Of a stretch of 64,000 bases of DNA, positions 63,869 to 64,000 are shown piece after piece. The stretch is from Pedobacter glucosidilyticus DSM 23534. Its GTDB lineage: Bacteria; Bacteroidota; Bacteroidia; Sphingobacteriales; Sphingobacteriaceae. The first letter of the stretch is position 1. Each line of letters begins with the position of its first letter. Under the pieces are notes generated by a model, which was not told the DNA's origin, did no database searches, and saw only the letters and a list, made by a program, of their open reading frames with translations. Made by a program: the position numbers and the translations under genes. The stretch covers positions 56,373 to 120,372 of the forward strand of contig NZ_AULF01000013.1 in NCBI RefSeq assembly GCF_000425145.1. Direction: 5' to 3'.

Positions 63869-64000
63869 AGGCGTAACTGTTGCACAACTCACTAAATAGT
63901 TAATAAAATCATTTTATTAAGTAAAGAAGCGTTATTTAAAGCTGATATAAGCGAGGCTCATTTTTTTTGGTGTTTTATTGTTTGTAAAAAAAGCGAGTCT
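63869..64000. other. Right-edge sequence of uncertain identity
   Basis: 132 AT-rich bases after the cassette-7 inverse core, containing TGTTGCACAACTC and a pair of similar motifs AAGCGAGGCTC and AAAGCGAGTCT. It may be the left half of an unrelated attC or the end of an insertion sequence interrupting it. No gene can be called. Confidence 0.4.

Larger units (their letters stand above)
54697..64000 (+). mobile_element. Integron-like element: recombinase, candidate attI and seven gene cassettes (3' end beyond window)
   Basis: A tyrosine recombinase is followed by seven single-gene cassettes separated by six full attC-like sites of about 136 bp. Each cassette's first bases are the reverse complement of the inverse core site at its own end, in 7 of 7 cases. 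This is the diagnostic relation for cassettes that move as circles. All genes point away from the recombinase in the same direction. The cassette genes use GAC/ACA codons more than the flanking genome, suggesting varied origin. The right end is not reached. Confidence 0.88.

Overview
The window is an AT-rich chromosomal segment of a member of the Bacteroidota, most likely a Sphingobacteriaceae/Pedobacter-like organism. This rests on gene content and protein style: a YaiO-type outer-membrane barrel, a TonB-plug/MG2 secreted protein, CcmF-type cytochrome c maturation, an IscX plus ferredoxin pair, few Shine-Dalgarno sequences and AT-biased codons. No rRNA or tRNA gene was recognised. All assignments were made by reading motifs; no database search was run.

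Layout. 1-4987: 3' end of a thiamin operon (end of thiC, a TenI/ThiE-like gene, thiD, thiE, thiG, thiH, thiF-rhodanese), tightly packed. 4984-7082: two glycosyltransferases on the minus strand. 7128-9643: a small membrane protein and a partner-switching module (receiver-PP2C phosphatase, STAS protein, RsbW-like ATPase). 9627-27030: a large surface-polysaccharide locus with two flippases, many glycosyltransferases, acetyl- and acyltransferases, a Wzy-like polymerase, a Wzc-like protein, a half-size TolC-like protein, an initiating sugar transferase with a receiver-like N-terminus, and a lone response regulator. 27398-38465: housekeeping and envelope genes (yidC, pyrG, a DRGH endonuclease, a barrel protein, an aldo/keto reductase, a 901-aa MG2/TonB-plug protein, a DUF2147 protein). 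38759-47694: a second envelope-glycan locus (response regulator, HEAT membrane protein, PgaC-like glycosyltransferase, LTA-synthase-like transferase, GDPD lipoprotein, TPR-YaiO protein). 47918-53961: ccmE (CxxxY variant), ccmF, a DUF2520 protein, ferredoxin, iscX, kdsC and maf.

The most interesting part is 53962-64000, an integron-like system. A tyrosine recombinase (54697-56118) is followed by a 29-bp near-perfect inverted repeat and a GTTATAGCC core site (candidate attI). Then come seven consecutive single-gene cassettes, all co-directional. Six are separated by about 136-bp attC-like sites with the full architecture: R box, unequal unpaired spacers, paired L arm and a structured centre. 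In all seven cassettes the first bases (GTTATAGCC, GTTATAAGCC, GTTGTGCG, GTTAGGCACA and so on) are the exact reverse complement of the inverse core site at the end of the same cassette. This is what excision and insertion of circular cassettes predicts. The recombinase carries all catalytic residues. It lacks the roughly 40-residue insertion between the catalytic Lys and HxxR that marks IntI integrases, and it has about 200 extra N-terminal residues, so it looks like a non-IntI recombinase serving an integron-like array. The cassettes encode mostly small membrane or secreted proteins of unknown function, one PLD-type nuclease with C-terminal helicase-associated-like repeats (possible defence gene), and one HEAT-like protein. 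A 109-bp MITE-like element with a 4-bp ACGT target duplication sits exactly in the core of the first attC site. The array runs off the right edge.
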